Below, piece by piece: positions 51,003 to 59,920 of a stretch of DNA of 64,000 nt. Within the stretch, counting starts at the first letter, position 1. Each line of letters starts with the position of its first letter. Source of the stretch: Atlantibacter subterraneus. Lineage in GTDB: Bacteria > Pseudomonadota > Gammaproteobacteria > Enterobacterales > Enterobacteriaceae. A program made the position numbers and the translations under genes. The notes under the pieces were generated by a model. It made no database searches. It saw only the letters and a list, made by a program, of their open reading frames with translations, and was not told where the DNA came from. The stretch is from NCBI RefSeq assembly GCF_027853245.1, contig NZ_JAPTZM010000001.1, one strand, 5' to 3'.

Positions 51003-51587
51003 ATGCAATCTGAACATGCGCGAATTCGTATTATCGACAGCCAGACGCTATCCGATAACTGGTATGTCCTGAAAAAATACACCTTCGATTTCTTACGCCG
51101 CGACGGCAGCTGGCAACAACAAAGCCGCGAAGCCTACGATCGGGGCAACGGGGCGACGGTCCTGCTGTATAACCGGGAAAAACGCAGCGTGATACTGGTG
51201 CGCCAGTTCCGCCTCCCGGCCTTTCTTAATAATCACGATGGCTTTTTACTGGAAGCCGCTGCAGGGCTGCTGGACAATCTGGACCCGGAGACGCGCATCA
51301 AAGCCGAAGCGGAAGAAGAAACCGGCTATCGTCTCGACAATGTGCAGAAAGTGTTTGAGGCGTTTATGAGCCCCGGCTCCGTGACCGAAAAGCTGCACTT
51401 TTTTATTGCCGAATATGATGCCAGCCAGTTCACCGGCACGGGCGGCGGTATTGAAGAGGAAGGTGAAGACGTCGAAACCGTCGAGCTGGGTTTTGATGAC
51501 GCCTTAACTGCGATTAAGCAGGGAAGAATCGTCGATGCCAAAACCATTATGCTGCTACAGTACCTGGCGCTCGAAGGGGTGATGTAA
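51003..51587 (+). CDS. NudK-like Nudix hydrolase
   Basis: 194 residues; ATG 51003 is preceded by GGAGGGG. Nudix-family pyrophosphatase resembling E. coli NudK (GDP-mannose hydrolase, 191 residues): REAYDRGNGATVLLYNREKR (about 41-60), VRQFRLPAF, the Nudix box around AAAGLLDNLDPETRIKAEAE and EEETGY (about 91-115), and AFMSPGSVTEKLHFFIAEY. The first Nudix glutamate is replaced by Asp. Likely substrate: a nucleoside diphosphate sugar. It is probably a paralogue and not the usual nudK, because E. coli nudK lies elsewhere. Likely controlled by the divergent DeoR protein. Confidence 0.88.
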   Translation: MQSEHARIRIIDSQTLSDNWYVLKKYTFDFLRRDGSWQQQSREAYDRGNGATVLLYNREKRSVILVRQFRLPAFLNNHDGFLLEAAAGLLDNLDPETRIKAEAEEETGYRLDNVQKVFEAFMSPGSVTEKLHFFIAEYDASQFTGTGGGIEEEGEDVETVELGFDDALTAIKQGRIVDAKTIMLLQYLALEGVM

Positions 51588-51591
51588 CCAA

Positions 51592-51617
51592 TAACGCCCA
51601 TCCTGCGATGGGCGTTA
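51592..51617. terminator. Hairpin between the Nudix gene and the GH105 gene
   Basis: TAACGCCCATC, CTGC, GATGGGCGTTA: a perfect 11-bp stem between two convergent genes, with only ACTTT after it on the plus side. Confidence 0.65.
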
Positions 51618-51629
51618 ACTTTCCGGTCA

Positions 51630-52769
51630 TTAATAATAAGTACGTAAAAATTCCGTCAGGCAGAGTATCGCCATCGCCTGCCCGTACGGCATTGAGGTCT
51701 GCGGAATGTTGCGGTAAAACGCCAGGTCATGCCCCATTCCGGTGCCAAATGACACCTGCTGAAGCTCACCGTCGCGGGAGATATGTTCCACGATCCCGGC
51801 AATCGCCTTTTCCGCCACCTCCGCATAGCGCTTCGGCAGATAGCGTTGCCGCACCCCTTTCAGGATCCCGTAGGCAAAACCCGCCGTGGCGGAAGCTTCA
51901 GGATACGAGTACTGATCGTCCAGCAGAGTATGCCACAGGCCGCTTTCGTCCTGACACTTTGCCAGCGCCGCCACCTGATTCTCCAGTACCTGGATTAAAT
52001 AACGGCGTACCGCGCTGTGCTCCGGAAAATCCACCAGTTCAAGAAAATCGGGAATGACAATGGTCAGCCAGCTATTACCCCGCGCCCAGCGCGCACGCGC
52101 AAAGTTATGCCGCCCCTGATAATTCCAGCCGTGGAACCACAGCCCGGTTTCCCGATCCATCAGATTCTGCACGTGTAGCAGGAACTGATAGGTCGCCTCT
52201 TCAACATATTCTGGCCGGTTAAGCAATTTGCCAATTTTAGTCAACGGCAGAACGGTCATCATCAGCGTGTCGTCCCACATCTGCTGATGATTTTCTTCGG
52301 CAAGGGTAATGTGCTGCATACCGCCATAGTCGGTACGCGGCATCTGGTACATCGCCCATTCGGCCCAGCTTTCCAGCCAGGGGAGATATTCTGGATTACG
52401 CGTTTCTTCATAGCGATACGCCAGGGTCAAAAACGGTGCCATGGTATTGACGTTTTTGGTGGTTGTCCCTTCGGCAAAGCGGTCGGCAAACCAGGCGTCG
52501 ATAATCTGGCACATCCCCTCATCGCCGGTCTGGCGGTAATACTGCCAGATACCGTACAGCCCGACGCCATGTGTCCACTCCCACCCTGCCCAACCTTTGG
52601 TATCAATCACCCGCCCGTCATCCAGCCGCAGCAGAAACTGACCAGTGTCATCGCGAATATGAATCAGGTTATCGGTTACTTTATGAATGAGATCTTTCAG
52701 TTCGTCCCGGGAGATGATGCGCTCAGGCTGGCGCAACAGCAGGCTATGTTTTACGGGGTAAATAATCAT
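51630..52769 (-). CDS. GH105-family unsaturated rhamnogalacturonyl hydrolase
   Basis: 379 residues with no signal peptide, so it acts in the cytosol. Glycoside hydrolase of the YesR/YteR (GH105, formerly GH88) family, which removes the 4,5-unsaturated galacturonosyl end from lyase-made rhamnogalacturonan disaccharides. The (alpha/alpha)6 barrel repeats and conserved sites are visible: GWAGWEWTHGVGLYG (about 58-72), MWDDTLMMT with the catalytic Asp, WFHGWNY, RARWARGNSW, and SYPEASATAGFAYG. Second gene after the GPH transporter, ten bases away, so uptake and hydrolysis are co-expressed. The exact oligosaccharide is inferred. Confidence 0.88.
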   Translation of the reverse strand: MIIYPVKHSLLLRQPERIISRDELKDLIHKVTDNLIHIRDDTGQFLLRLDDGRVIDTKGWAGWEWTHGVGLYGIWQYYRQTGDEGMCQIIDAWFADRFAEGTTTKNVNTMAPFLTLAYRYEETRNPEYLPWLESWAEWAMYQMPRTDYGGMQHITLAEENHQQMWDDTLMMTVLPLTKIGKLLNRPEYVEEATYQFLLHVQNLMDRETGLWFHGWNYQGRHNFARARWARGNSWLTIVIPDFLELVDFPEHSAVRRYLIQVLENQVAALAKCQDESGLWHTLLDDQYSYPEASATAGFAYGILKGVRQRYLPKRYAEVAEKAIAGIVEHISRDGELQQVSFGTGMGHDLAFYRNIPQTSMPYGQAMAILCLTEFLRTYY

Positions 52770-52779
52770 TCGTTTTGCC

Positions 52780-54336
52780 TTAATAAGGAGTAACGGGGCG
52801 CGCCATGGCGGGTTTATGGCGGTTCAGATAGCCAATGTTGTTATTGCCCCATAGCGCTGAATACGGCATACCCGTCAGCATTTCGACGGTGGCACGCGCC
52901 TGCGGGGTAATGGCTTCCGGCACCGGGCGATTGGCGAGGCGCATTTTTGCCGTCTCCTCGCGCAGAATACTGTGGGTGTGCAGGTTAAGCCTGAAACGCA
53001 GGGAGATCAGGAAACCGCAGGCCAGAACCATCACCGTACCGCCGCTTAAAATTAACAGGATGGTCTGGCTCACGGCAGGAGGTTGCGTGGTTTGTCCGGA
53101 AACGAACCCGGACATCTGCATCACGATTCCTACCAGCATCACCGCCCCCGCCTGGGATGCCTTGCGGGTCAGAGTCATAATGCCCGCGAAAATCCCTTCG
53201 CGACGCTGGCCGGTGATCGCCTCATCCACGTCGGCAATATAGGTGTACGTATTCCACGGTACATAGTTGATGCCGCCGCGTCCCAGGCCGGCAATCCCCG
53301 ATACCAGCAACAGCAGCGCAAACACATCGTTTAATCCGGCATACCACAGCACGCCGTAGGAAATAGCGCTCAGGCCGAACAGCACCACCACTACGCGATA
53401 AGAGGGTGCCGGACCAAATTTGATGCACAGCGGGATCATGGCGATCACCGCGATAAACTGCATGATTGCCATTGCGCCCATCAGGCTGGAGGCAAGCGAG
53501 GCGCTCTGCATCAGCACAAACACCACATACCAGGTAAACACGGCGTTAAATACGTCCTGGGCAATGTATCCCCCCAGGTACATCCCCAGATGCTGACGAA
53601 ATATTTTAATCCGCAGCGTCGAGGTCAATTCAATATTCAACCGCTTCATGCTTTGCAGGAAGGTCAGGCTTTTCTTTTCCTGCTCCGCACGCAGCGCCGC
53701 TTCGGTCCACTCCGCGCGCGGCCTTTCCCAGGTAAAGCACCACACCAGGGTGAGCACGATGGCGCACAGGGTGGCGAACACTACGCTGGCGTAGAAAAAG
53801 GAGAGGGCGTTGTCCTTACCGAAGGTATTGAGCAGGATGCCCGGCAGGAAGGCGGCCAGGATTGCCGAGAGCTGTGCCATTGAAATCCGCGCACCGGAAA
53901 ACTTAGTTTTCTGTTTAAAATCGTCGGTCATTTCCGGGACCAGGGTTTCATAGGGCACCAGAATCATGGTGTAAACCACATCGAAAATCAGGTAGGTCGC
54001 CAGGTAATACCCGTAGCTCATCCCTCCTACCCACATAAAGGTGTAGCTAAAGACCAGCGGAATACCGAGCAGGATAAAGAATTTGCGCCGACCAAAGCGT
54101 TTACCGAGCCAGGTCGAGCCGAAGTTATCGGTGAGGAAACCCATCAATGGACTCACCACCGCGTCCAGCACCCTCGCCATCGCAAAGATAAAGGTCGCCT
54201 CAACCGGCGTGAGCCCACAAAAGGTGGTGTAGAAGTACAGCAGCCATGCGGCGGTCAGGGCGGTGGTTCCCGCGCCCAGGAAATCCCCTGAGCCGTAAGC
54301 CAGATAGTTTGCCAGTCCAATTTTACGTTTTGTCAT
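52780..54336 (-). CDS. GPH-family oligouronide/sugar symporter
   Basis: 518 residues from ATG 54336 (a TTG nine bases earlier is possible). Glycoside-pentoside-hexuronide family transporter: LGKRFGRRKFFILLGIPLVF follows DAVVSPLMGFLTDNFGS as in MelB/YicJ/TogT relatives. Twelve hydrophobic segments and a longer hydrophilic C-terminal tail of about 60 residues than most members have. With the GH105 gene behind it, the likely cargo is an unsaturated rhamnogalacturonan or oligogalacturonide product. Upstream are two inverted repeats that could bind a repressor. Confidence 0.85.
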   Translation of the reverse strand: MTKRKIGLANYLAYGSGDFLGAGTTALTAAWLLYFYTTFCGLTPVEATFIFAMARVLDAVVSPLMGFLTDNFGSTWLGKRFGRRKFFILLGIPLVFSYTFMWVGGMSYGYYLATYLIFDVVYTMILVPYETLVPEMTDDFKQKTKFSGARISMAQLSAILAAFLPGILLNTFGKDNALSFFYASVVFATLCAIVLTLVWCFTWERPRAEWTEAALRAEQEKKSLTFLQSMKRLNIELTSTLRIKIFRQHLGMYLGGYIAQDVFNAVFTWYVVFVLMQSASLASSLMGAMAIMQFIAVIAMIPLCIKFGPAPSYRVVVVLFGLSAISYGVLWYAGLNDVFALLLLVSGIAGLGRGGINYVPWNTYTYIADVDEAITGQRREGIFAGIMTLTRKASQAGAVMLVGIVMQMSGFVSGQTTQPPAVSQTILLILSGGTVMVLACGFLISLRFRLNLHTHSILREETAKMRLANRPVPEAITPQARATVEMLTGMPYSALWGNNNIGYLNRHKPAMARPVTPY

Positions 54337-54396
54337 TGCCGTCAACCCGTTACAAAGAATAAGGGAGATTGCAAGTCACGGCCCTGTGAGGGGTCT

Positions 54397-54414
54397 GCAT
54401 GAAATCTTTCATGC
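54397..54414. promoter_or_regulatory. Palindromic operator candidate upstream of the GPH transporter
   Basis: GCATGAAATCTTTCATGC: two perfect 8-base arms with a 2-base centre. TGAAA-N2-TTTCA is reminiscent of IclR-family (KdgR-type) sites but I cannot assign it. It lies about 60 bases before the start codon. Confidence 0.6.
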
Positions 54415-54442
54415 CTAAAGTAAAATCAGAGAGGGCCAGAAA

Positions 54443-54474
54443 CCTTTGTAATTCCGCCATAGATTTACAAAAGG
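54443..54474. promoter_or_regulatory. Second inverted repeat upstream of the GPH transporter
   Basis: CCTTTGTAA and TTACAAAAGG, with one extra A in the right arm, 13 bases apart. It stands 28 bases upstream of the palindrome at 54397-54414. Confidence 0.45.
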
Positions 54475-54613
54475 TGGCAAAAATACCCGGAATGCCCGCT
54501 TAACGCTTCATTTTGTGAAACAACGGTTCGTTTTTATCGGACAAATGTATTGAAATGGACAGAGAAAAAAAAAGACCCCGCCATGGCGGGGAGTCAGGCG
54601 TTCAAAACCAGGC

Positions 54614-55006
54614 TTAACGGTAGTTAACAATGACCTGGTTGGATCGCACCCGCAGCACCGGGAACAGTTTGCCGCCGCCGGGAACCTCCCAGATAAAACG
54701 CAGCGGTTCACTGGCCGCGATATTATTGAAACCCCAGGTCGTTCCGCCCTGCCCCTCAATCGGCACGCAGTGGTTAGTACTGCACAGCCGCACCTGCAAT
54801 CCGGCGGGCGTTGGGCCAGCCAGCTCGTAACGCCAGGCGACCAGCGTCATTAAGCCGTCCACCGGCTGCGAAGGTGCCAACGGCGGTGATGAGACCGCCT
54901 GGCCGCGCCAGGAGAGCGTCGCCCCCACGGCGCTGCTCTGCCATGCGCCTTCCGCCGCGTGAGACAGCAGCGGCGCGAGCAGTATTAATCCTGCCAACAG
55001 GCGCAT
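54614..55006 (-). CDS. flhE: Flagellar protein FlhE
   Basis: 130 residues, as in E. coli. Periplasmic protein with a signal peptide (LLAGLILLAPLLSHAAEG). In Salmonella it limits proton leak through the flagellar export gate. Conserved end ASEPLRFIWEVPGGG and SNQVIVNYR. Its ATG overlaps the flhA stop by one base (TAATG). Confidence 0.95.
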   Translation of the reverse strand: MRLLAGLILLAPLLSHAAEGAWQSSAVGATLSWRGQAVSSPPLAPSQPVDGLMTLVAWRYELAGPTPAGLQVRLCSTNHCVPIEGQGGTTWGFNNIAASEPLRFIWEVPGGGKLFPVLRVRSNQVIVNYR

Positions 55007-57084
55007 TATTTACCTCCGATAATCGCGGTCATACGGATATTGCGGTTTTCCGACAATTCCATGTTAGAGAGCACCACCAGTTGCGACAGCGTGCGGCGTA
55101 AAAAGCGCGACAGTAGCGGGCGCAGCGCGTGGTTCACCAACAGCACCGGCGGCGCACCTAACATCTCCTGGCGCTGCAACGCTTCCTGCGCCTGTTCCAG
55201 CAGGCGATCTGCCAGGCCTGGCTCCAGCCCGCCACCGCCCTGCAGGGCTTGCAGCAGCAAACGCTCCAGCGCCGTATCCAGACCGATTACCTGCACTTCG
55301 CCAGTGCCCGGGAACCACTGCTGGGTGATAGCGCGGCCCAGCGCGACGCGTACCACGGTGGTCAGTTCATGGGGATCGTTCTGCAGCGGCGCGTGCTCCG
55401 CCAGGGTTTCAATAATGGTGCGCATATCGCGGATCGGCACTTTTTCAGCCAGCAAACTTTGCAGCACTTTATGCAGCGTGGTGAGGGTGATCACGCCCGG
55501 TACTAAATCCTCGGTCAGCTTCGGCATATCCTGGGTGACGCGATCCAGTAGCTGCTGCGCCTCCTGACGGCCAAACAGTTCCGGCGCGTACTGGCCGATA
55601 AGATGGTTGAGATGCGTCGCCACCACGGTACTGGCTTCCACCACGGTAAAGCCCTGAATCTGCGCCTGCTCTTTCAGGGCGCTTTCAATCCAGATCGCCG
55701 CCAGGCCGAAAGCCGGGTCAATGGTTTGCTCGCCCGGCAGCGTGCCTGCGGCGGTGCCGGGGTTGATTGCCAGCCAGCGGCCCGGATAGGCGTCGCCGCT
55801 GCCGATTTCTACGCCCTTCATCAGAATGCGATAGCGCGCCGGAGGCAAATCCATATTGTCGCGGATGTGCACTACCGGCGGCAGGAAGCCCATGTCCTGG
55901 GCGAACTTTTTACGAATACTGCGGATGCGGCCCAGCAATTCACCGTCCTGCTGGAAATCCACCATCGGGATGAGCCGGTAACCCACTTCCATGCCCAGCG
56001 GATCTTCCAGTTGAACGTCGCTCCAGGTGGCTTCCACCGCCTGGGGGTTCTCAGGTTGTTTCACCTGCAGCGGCGCGGGAGCCTCTGCGGTTTCGCGTCC
56101 GCGCATCCACCAGGCCAGGCCCAACAGCGCCACGGTAAACAGCAGGAACACCAGGTTCGGCATGCCCGGCACCAAGCCCAACAGGCCCAGAACGGCGGCG
56201 CTGAGCAACATCACGCGCGGGTTGCTGAACAGCTGGCCGACCATCTGTTCGCCGACGTCCTGATCGGTGCTGACGCGGGTCACGATCACACCTGCGGCGG
56301 TAGAAATCACCAGCGCCGGGATCTGCGCCACCAGGCCATCACCGATGGTCAGCAGAGTGTAGCTTTCCGCCGCCTGTGCCATCGGCATCCCGTGCTGAAT
56401 CACACCCACCAGCAGGCCGCCGACGATGTTGATAACCATGATCAACAGCCCCGCGACGGCGTCACCGCGCACGAACTTACTGGCACCGTCCATCGAGCCG
56501 TAGAAATCGGCCTCCTGGGTCACTTCGGAACGGCGCTTTTTGGCTTCGTCTTCGCCAATAATCCCGGCGTTGAGGTCGGCATCGATCGCCATCTGTTTGC
56601 CCGGCATGCCGTCGAGCACAAAACGCGCGCCCACTTCCGCGATACGCCCTGCACCTTTGGTGATAACCATAAAGTTGATGATCACCAGGATGATAAACAC
56701 CACGATCCCCACCGCGAAGTTACCGCCCACCAGGAAGTGACCAAAGGCTTCAACCACTTTACCCGCCGCCGCGCCGCCGGTATGGCCTTCCATCAGGATG
56801 ATACGCGTGGAGGCGATGTTGAGCGCGAGGCGCAGCAAGGTGGTAAACAACAGGATTGTCGGGAACGCCGCAAACTCCAGGGTGCGCTGGGTGAACATCG
56901 CCACCAGCAGCACCATAATCGACAGGGCGATGTTGAAAGTGAACAGCAGATCGAGGACGAAAGCCGGCAGCGGCAATACCATCATCGACAGGATCAGCAT
57001 GATCAGAACCGGCCCGGCCAGAATCTGCCATTGCGTTGTTTTCATATTGCTGGGCAGGCGCAGCATCGCCACCAGATTAGCCAT
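55006..57084 (-). CDS. flhA: Flagellar export gate protein FlhA
   Basis: 692 residues, as in E. coli. Inner-membrane core of the flagellar type III export apparatus: eight N-terminal membrane segments, then the FHIPEP region (AKKRRSEVTQEADFYGSMDG) and a large cytosolic domain that receives export substrates and chaperones such as FlgN. Overlaps flhB by eight bases. Confidence 0.98.
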   Translation of the reverse strand: MANLVAMLRLPSNMKTTQWQILAGPVLIMLILSMMVLPLPAFVLDLLFTFNIALSIMVLLVAMFTQRTLEFAAFPTILLFTTLLRLALNIASTRIILMEGHTGGAAAGKVVEAFGHFLVGGNFAVGIVVFIILVIINFMVITKGAGRIAEVGARFVLDGMPGKQMAIDADLNAGIIGEDEAKKRRSEVTQEADFYGSMDGASKFVRGDAVAGLLIMVINIVGGLLVGVIQHGMPMAQAAESYTLLTIGDGLVAQIPALVISTAAGVIVTRVSTDQDVGEQMVGQLFSNPRVMLLSAAVLGLLGLVPGMPNLVFLLFTVALLGLAWWMRGRETAEAPAPLQVKQPENPQAVEATWSDVQLEDPLGMEVGYRLIPMVDFQQDGELLGRIRSIRKKFAQDMGFLPPVVHIRDNMDLPPARYRILMKGVEIGSGDAYPGRWLAINPGTAAGTLPGEQTIDPAFGLAAIWIESALKEQAQIQGFTVVEASTVVATHLNHLIGQYAPELFGRQEAQQLLDRVTQDMPKLTEDLVPGVITLTTLHKVLQSLLAEKVPIRDMRTIIETLAEHAPLQNDPHELTTVVRVALGRAITQQWFPGTGEVQVIGLDTALERLLLQALQGGGGLEPGLADRLLEQAQEALQRQEMLGAPPVLLVNHALRPLLSRFLRRTLSQLVVLSNMELSENRNIRMTAIIGGK

Positions 57085-58228
57085 CGGTGTCCTTCTCGTT
57101 CATAAAGTCCAGTGCCTCGGGCACCGGTAAGTTTTGCGGTTTCTTGGGGATCAGTCCGCCAGCCATGCGCCAGCGTTTCAGTTGCCATACCCAGGCCAGC
57201 ACTTCCGCCACGGCGGCATACAGCTGGCCGGGGATCTGCTGGCCGATTTCGGCATGACGCCACAGCGCACGCGCCAGCGGCGGGGCTTCCAGCATCGGAA
57301 TGCGGTGTTCATTGCCAATTTCGCGGATGCGTAACGCTACCAGGCCCGCCCCTTTCGCCAGCACCTTCGGCGCGCTCATTTTGTTTTCGTCGTATTTCAG
57401 GGCCACGGCGTAATGGGTCGGGTTAGTCACGATCACGTCGGCTTTTGGCACGTCGGCCATCATGCGGCGACGCGCGGCGGCACGCTGCTGCTGGCGGATG
57501 CGCCCTTTGACGTGCGGGTCGCCTTCCTGGTCTTTAAATTCGTCGCGGATATCCTGACGGGTCATGCGCAGTTTTTTGATGTGGCTGTAGATTTGCCAGA
57601 ACACGTCAAACCCGACCATCGGGATCAGGCCGAGTACGATCAGCAAGCCGCACAGCGCCACCAGATTAAGGGAGTTGCTCAGCGCAGCGATAGGCGCTTC
57701 ACTCATCAGACGCAACATCTCGGGCCAGTTGTGCATCAGATACCAGGCCGTGACGCTGCCCACCAGCGTGGCTTTCAGCACCGCCTTGACCAGTTCCGCC
57801 AGCGCCTGGGACGAGAACAGTCGTTTGATCCCGGCGATGGGATTGAGCTTGCCAGGGTTAAACGCCAGGGATTTCGCACTGAACAGCACGCCGCCCAGCA
57901 GCATCGGCGCGGCCATCGCCACCAGTACCAGACCCACCAGCAGCGGCAACAGAGCCAGCATCGCCTGTTTTATCAGGCTGCTGATTTGACTGACAATCAG
58001 GCCAGGGTCATTAATAATGCTGTGATCGAAATGCAGGCCAGCGGTGAGCATCGCCGCCAGTCTGCGGGCGACAGGCTCCCCGCCGATCCACAGAATACTG
58101 ATCCCCACCAGCAGCATCAGCAGTGAGGTCAGTTCACGGGAACGGGGTATCTGCCCCTCTTCACGCGCCTTATCAAGTCGGTGGGGTGTGGGGGCCTCTG
58201 TTTTTTCCTGGTCGCTATCTTCAGCCAC
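57077..58228 (-). CDS. flhB: Flagellar export switch protein FlhB
   Basis: 383 residues (382 in E. coli), GTG start as in E. coli. Export gate protein that switches from rod/hook to filament substrates after cutting itself at NPTH, visible in VIVTNPTHYAVALKYDE near residue 270. First gene of flhBAE. In E. coli flhB follows cheZ; here no chemotaxis gene lies upstream, and I see no convincing FlhDC box, only a CATAAT -10-like element on the minus strand. Confidence 0.97.
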   Translation of the reverse strand: MAEDSDQEKTEAPTPHRLDKAREEGQIPRSRELTSLLMLLVGISILWIGGEPVARRLAAMLTAGLHFDHSIINDPGLIVSQISSLIKQAMLALLPLLVGLVLVAMAAPMLLGGVLFSAKSLAFNPGKLNPIAGIKRLFSSQALAELVKAVLKATLVGSVTAWYLMHNWPEMLRLMSEAPIAALSNSLNLVALCGLLIVLGLIPMVGFDVFWQIYSHIKKLRMTRQDIRDEFKDQEGDPHVKGRIRQQQRAAARRRMMADVPKADVIVTNPTHYAVALKYDENKMSAPKVLAKGAGLVALRIREIGNEHRIPMLEAPPLARALWRHAEIGQQIPGQLYAAVAEVLAWVWQLKRWRMAGGLIPKKPQNLPVPEALDFMNEKDTDG

Positions 58229-58830
58229 AATGCAGATTCCGTAATGTCATAGCGCCATTATGCGTAACAACGCCCGGATTCAATCGCCGGAAAAGCGGAT
58301 GGAAACGCGAGGAATTCAGGATTTAAATTAAGTCACGCGTGCCGGTAGCCCCGCCGATCTCACATAACAGTCTTGTCCATATCGTTTTCGCAGAAAAATT
58401 GTACACGCGTCACGTTTATTTAACTTTTCCCTGGTTAATGTTTATGAAAGCGATTCCACAACTCCCAGATTTAACAGCTTTACAGCCGATCGAAAGCACA
58501 TTAATGGCAACCTGTTGCACAATTTACCCCTCTAAATGTGATCACCTTCTCAAAACAATTTTGCAACAGATTCATCCATAACAACGACCGGAAAACACAT
58601 AACCTTTTCATCCTGCAACTCCTACAGTCGTTGATGTCGCCTAAGAAGTGTCTTAAGGGAATGCATGAGCAACAGGGAAATTCTCATCCGGCAGTTAATT
58701 TCCACTACACGCCTTGATTTTGTGAAGGGCTCACTTCGGCTTTGAAATCACATAACAGCGACTCACCCCTGTAACACAACGCGTTTGCACCATTAACCCT
58801 ATAACTTATGTCACCAGTCAGAGGTGTTCG
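58229..58830. other. Intergenic region flhB / sugar ABC operon
   Basis: 602 bases between divergent genes. It holds a CRP-type site (58537-58552) and about 280 bases of leader before the substrate-binding protein gene. An 80-codon open frame at 58339-58581 has no ribosome-binding site or protein-like composition and is not called. No RNA gene is recognisable. Confidence 0.7.
58537..58552. promoter_or_regulatory. CRP site upstream of the sugar ABC operon
   Basis: AAATGTGATCACCTTCTCAAAA: left half perfect (TGTGA), right half TCTCA with one mismatch, 6-base spacer. Catabolite control fits a sugar importer. Confidence 0.65.
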
Positions 58831-59814
58831 ATGAGTAAGATGAATTTAAAACAATTATTATCCGCCAGCGTGCTCGGCTTAATGGTTTGCGCCACTTCCG
58901 CTATGGCGAAAGAGGTGGAAGTCGTCAATATTTCCAAAATTGCCGGGATGCCCTGGTTTAACCGCATGGGCGAAGGCGTCACCAACGCCGGGAAAGATTT
59001 AGGCATCAACGCCTATCAGGTTGGCCCTTCCAGTACCGACGCCCCGCAGCAGGTCAAAATTATTGAAGACCTGATCGCCAAAAAAGTTTCCGCCATCACT
59101 ATCGTCCCGAATGACGCGAACGTGCTGGAGCCGGTATTCAAGAAAGCGCGCGATCAGGGCATCGTGGTGCTGACCAACGAGTCCCCGGGGCAGCCGTCCG
59201 CTAACTGGGACGTAGAAATCATCGATAACGAAAAATTCGCGGCCGATAACGTCGAAGAGATGGCGAAAGCCATGGGCGGTAAAGGCGGCTATGTGATTTA
59301 CGTTGGCGGCCTGACCGTGCCTCAGCATAACCTGTGGGCGGACCTGTTCGTGAAATACCAGAAAGAGCATTACCCGGAGATGCATGAAGTCACCACCCGT
59401 ATGCCGGTGGCGGAAAACATCGACGACGCGCGTCGCACCACGCTCGACCTGATGAAAGCCCACTCTGACCTGAAAGGCGTGATCTCCTTCGGTTCCCAGG
59501 GCCCAATCGGTGCCGGTCGTGCGGTGAAAGAGAAACGCGCGCGCGGCAAAGTGTTTGTGTTCGGCATGATGATCCCGTCTCAGGCGGCTTCGCTTATCAA
59601 AAGCGGCGATATCACCATGGGCGTGACCTATGATCCGGCCACCGCAGGCTATGCGCTGACGGCGGTCGCGGATAAGGTCATCAAGGGCGAAGAGATCAAA
59701 CAAGGCCTGGACATCCCGAAACTGGGCAAAGCCGACGTAGATACCGATAAGCGCATCATTAAATTCCACAACGTACTGCGCGTTACCAAAGACAATATCG
59801 ATAGCCTTTATTAA
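58831..59814 (+). CDS. Sugar ABC transporter, periplasmic binding protein
   Basis: 327 residues with a signal peptide (LLSASVLGLMVCATSAMA). COG1879-type type 1 periplasmic-binding fold related to the LsrB/RhaS group: VEVVNISKIAGMPWFNRMGE (about 29-48), AITIVPNDANVLEPVFKKA, VLTNESPG and VISFGSQGPIGAGRAV. It binds a sugar or sugar-like ligand that I cannot name. First gene of a four-gene importer, with GAGGTG before the ATG. Confidence 0.9.
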   Translation: MSKMNLKQLLSASVLGLMVCATSAMAKEVEVVNISKIAGMPWFNRMGEGVTNAGKDLGINAYQVGPSSTDAPQQVKIIEDLIAKKVSAITIVPNDANVLEPVFKKARDQGIVVLTNESPGQPSANWDVEIIDNEKFAADNVEEMAKAMGGKGGYVIYVGGLTVPQHNLWADLFVKYQKEHYPEMHEVTTRMPVAENIDDARRTTLDLMKAHSDLKGVISFGSQGPIGAGRAVKEKRARGKVFVFGMMIPSQAASLIKSGDITMGVTYDPATAGYALTAVADKVIKGEEIKQGLDIPKLGKADVDTDKRIIKFHNVLRVTKDNIDSLY

Positions 59815-59920
59815 TCAGGGCGTTGCTCCGGCGCGCGGATAACTCACGCGCTGGAGCCAATTGTTTACTTGTTCGCCGGTCGCCCCCACGCCCGGCGATA
59901 ATTGTCTCTATGAGGTGGTC

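Noticed and set aside
55603..57105. 500-codon open frame antisense to flhA
   Set aside because: It mirrors the GC-rich codons of flhA, is very rich in His, Gln and Arg, and has no ribosome-binding site. flhA is certain.
58229..58330. Possible FlhDC box upstream of flhB
   Set aside because: Best alignment matches fewer than half of the consensus positions, so I do not call it.
58339..58581. 80-codon open frame upstream of the sugar ABC operon
   Set aside because: No Shine-Dalgarno, contains the CRP site inside it, and no recognisable sequence. Treated as intergenic.
58722..58760. Second CRP-like site (TGTGA then TCACT) in the ABC operon leader
   Set aside because: The spacer is five bases instead of six and the right half is poor.
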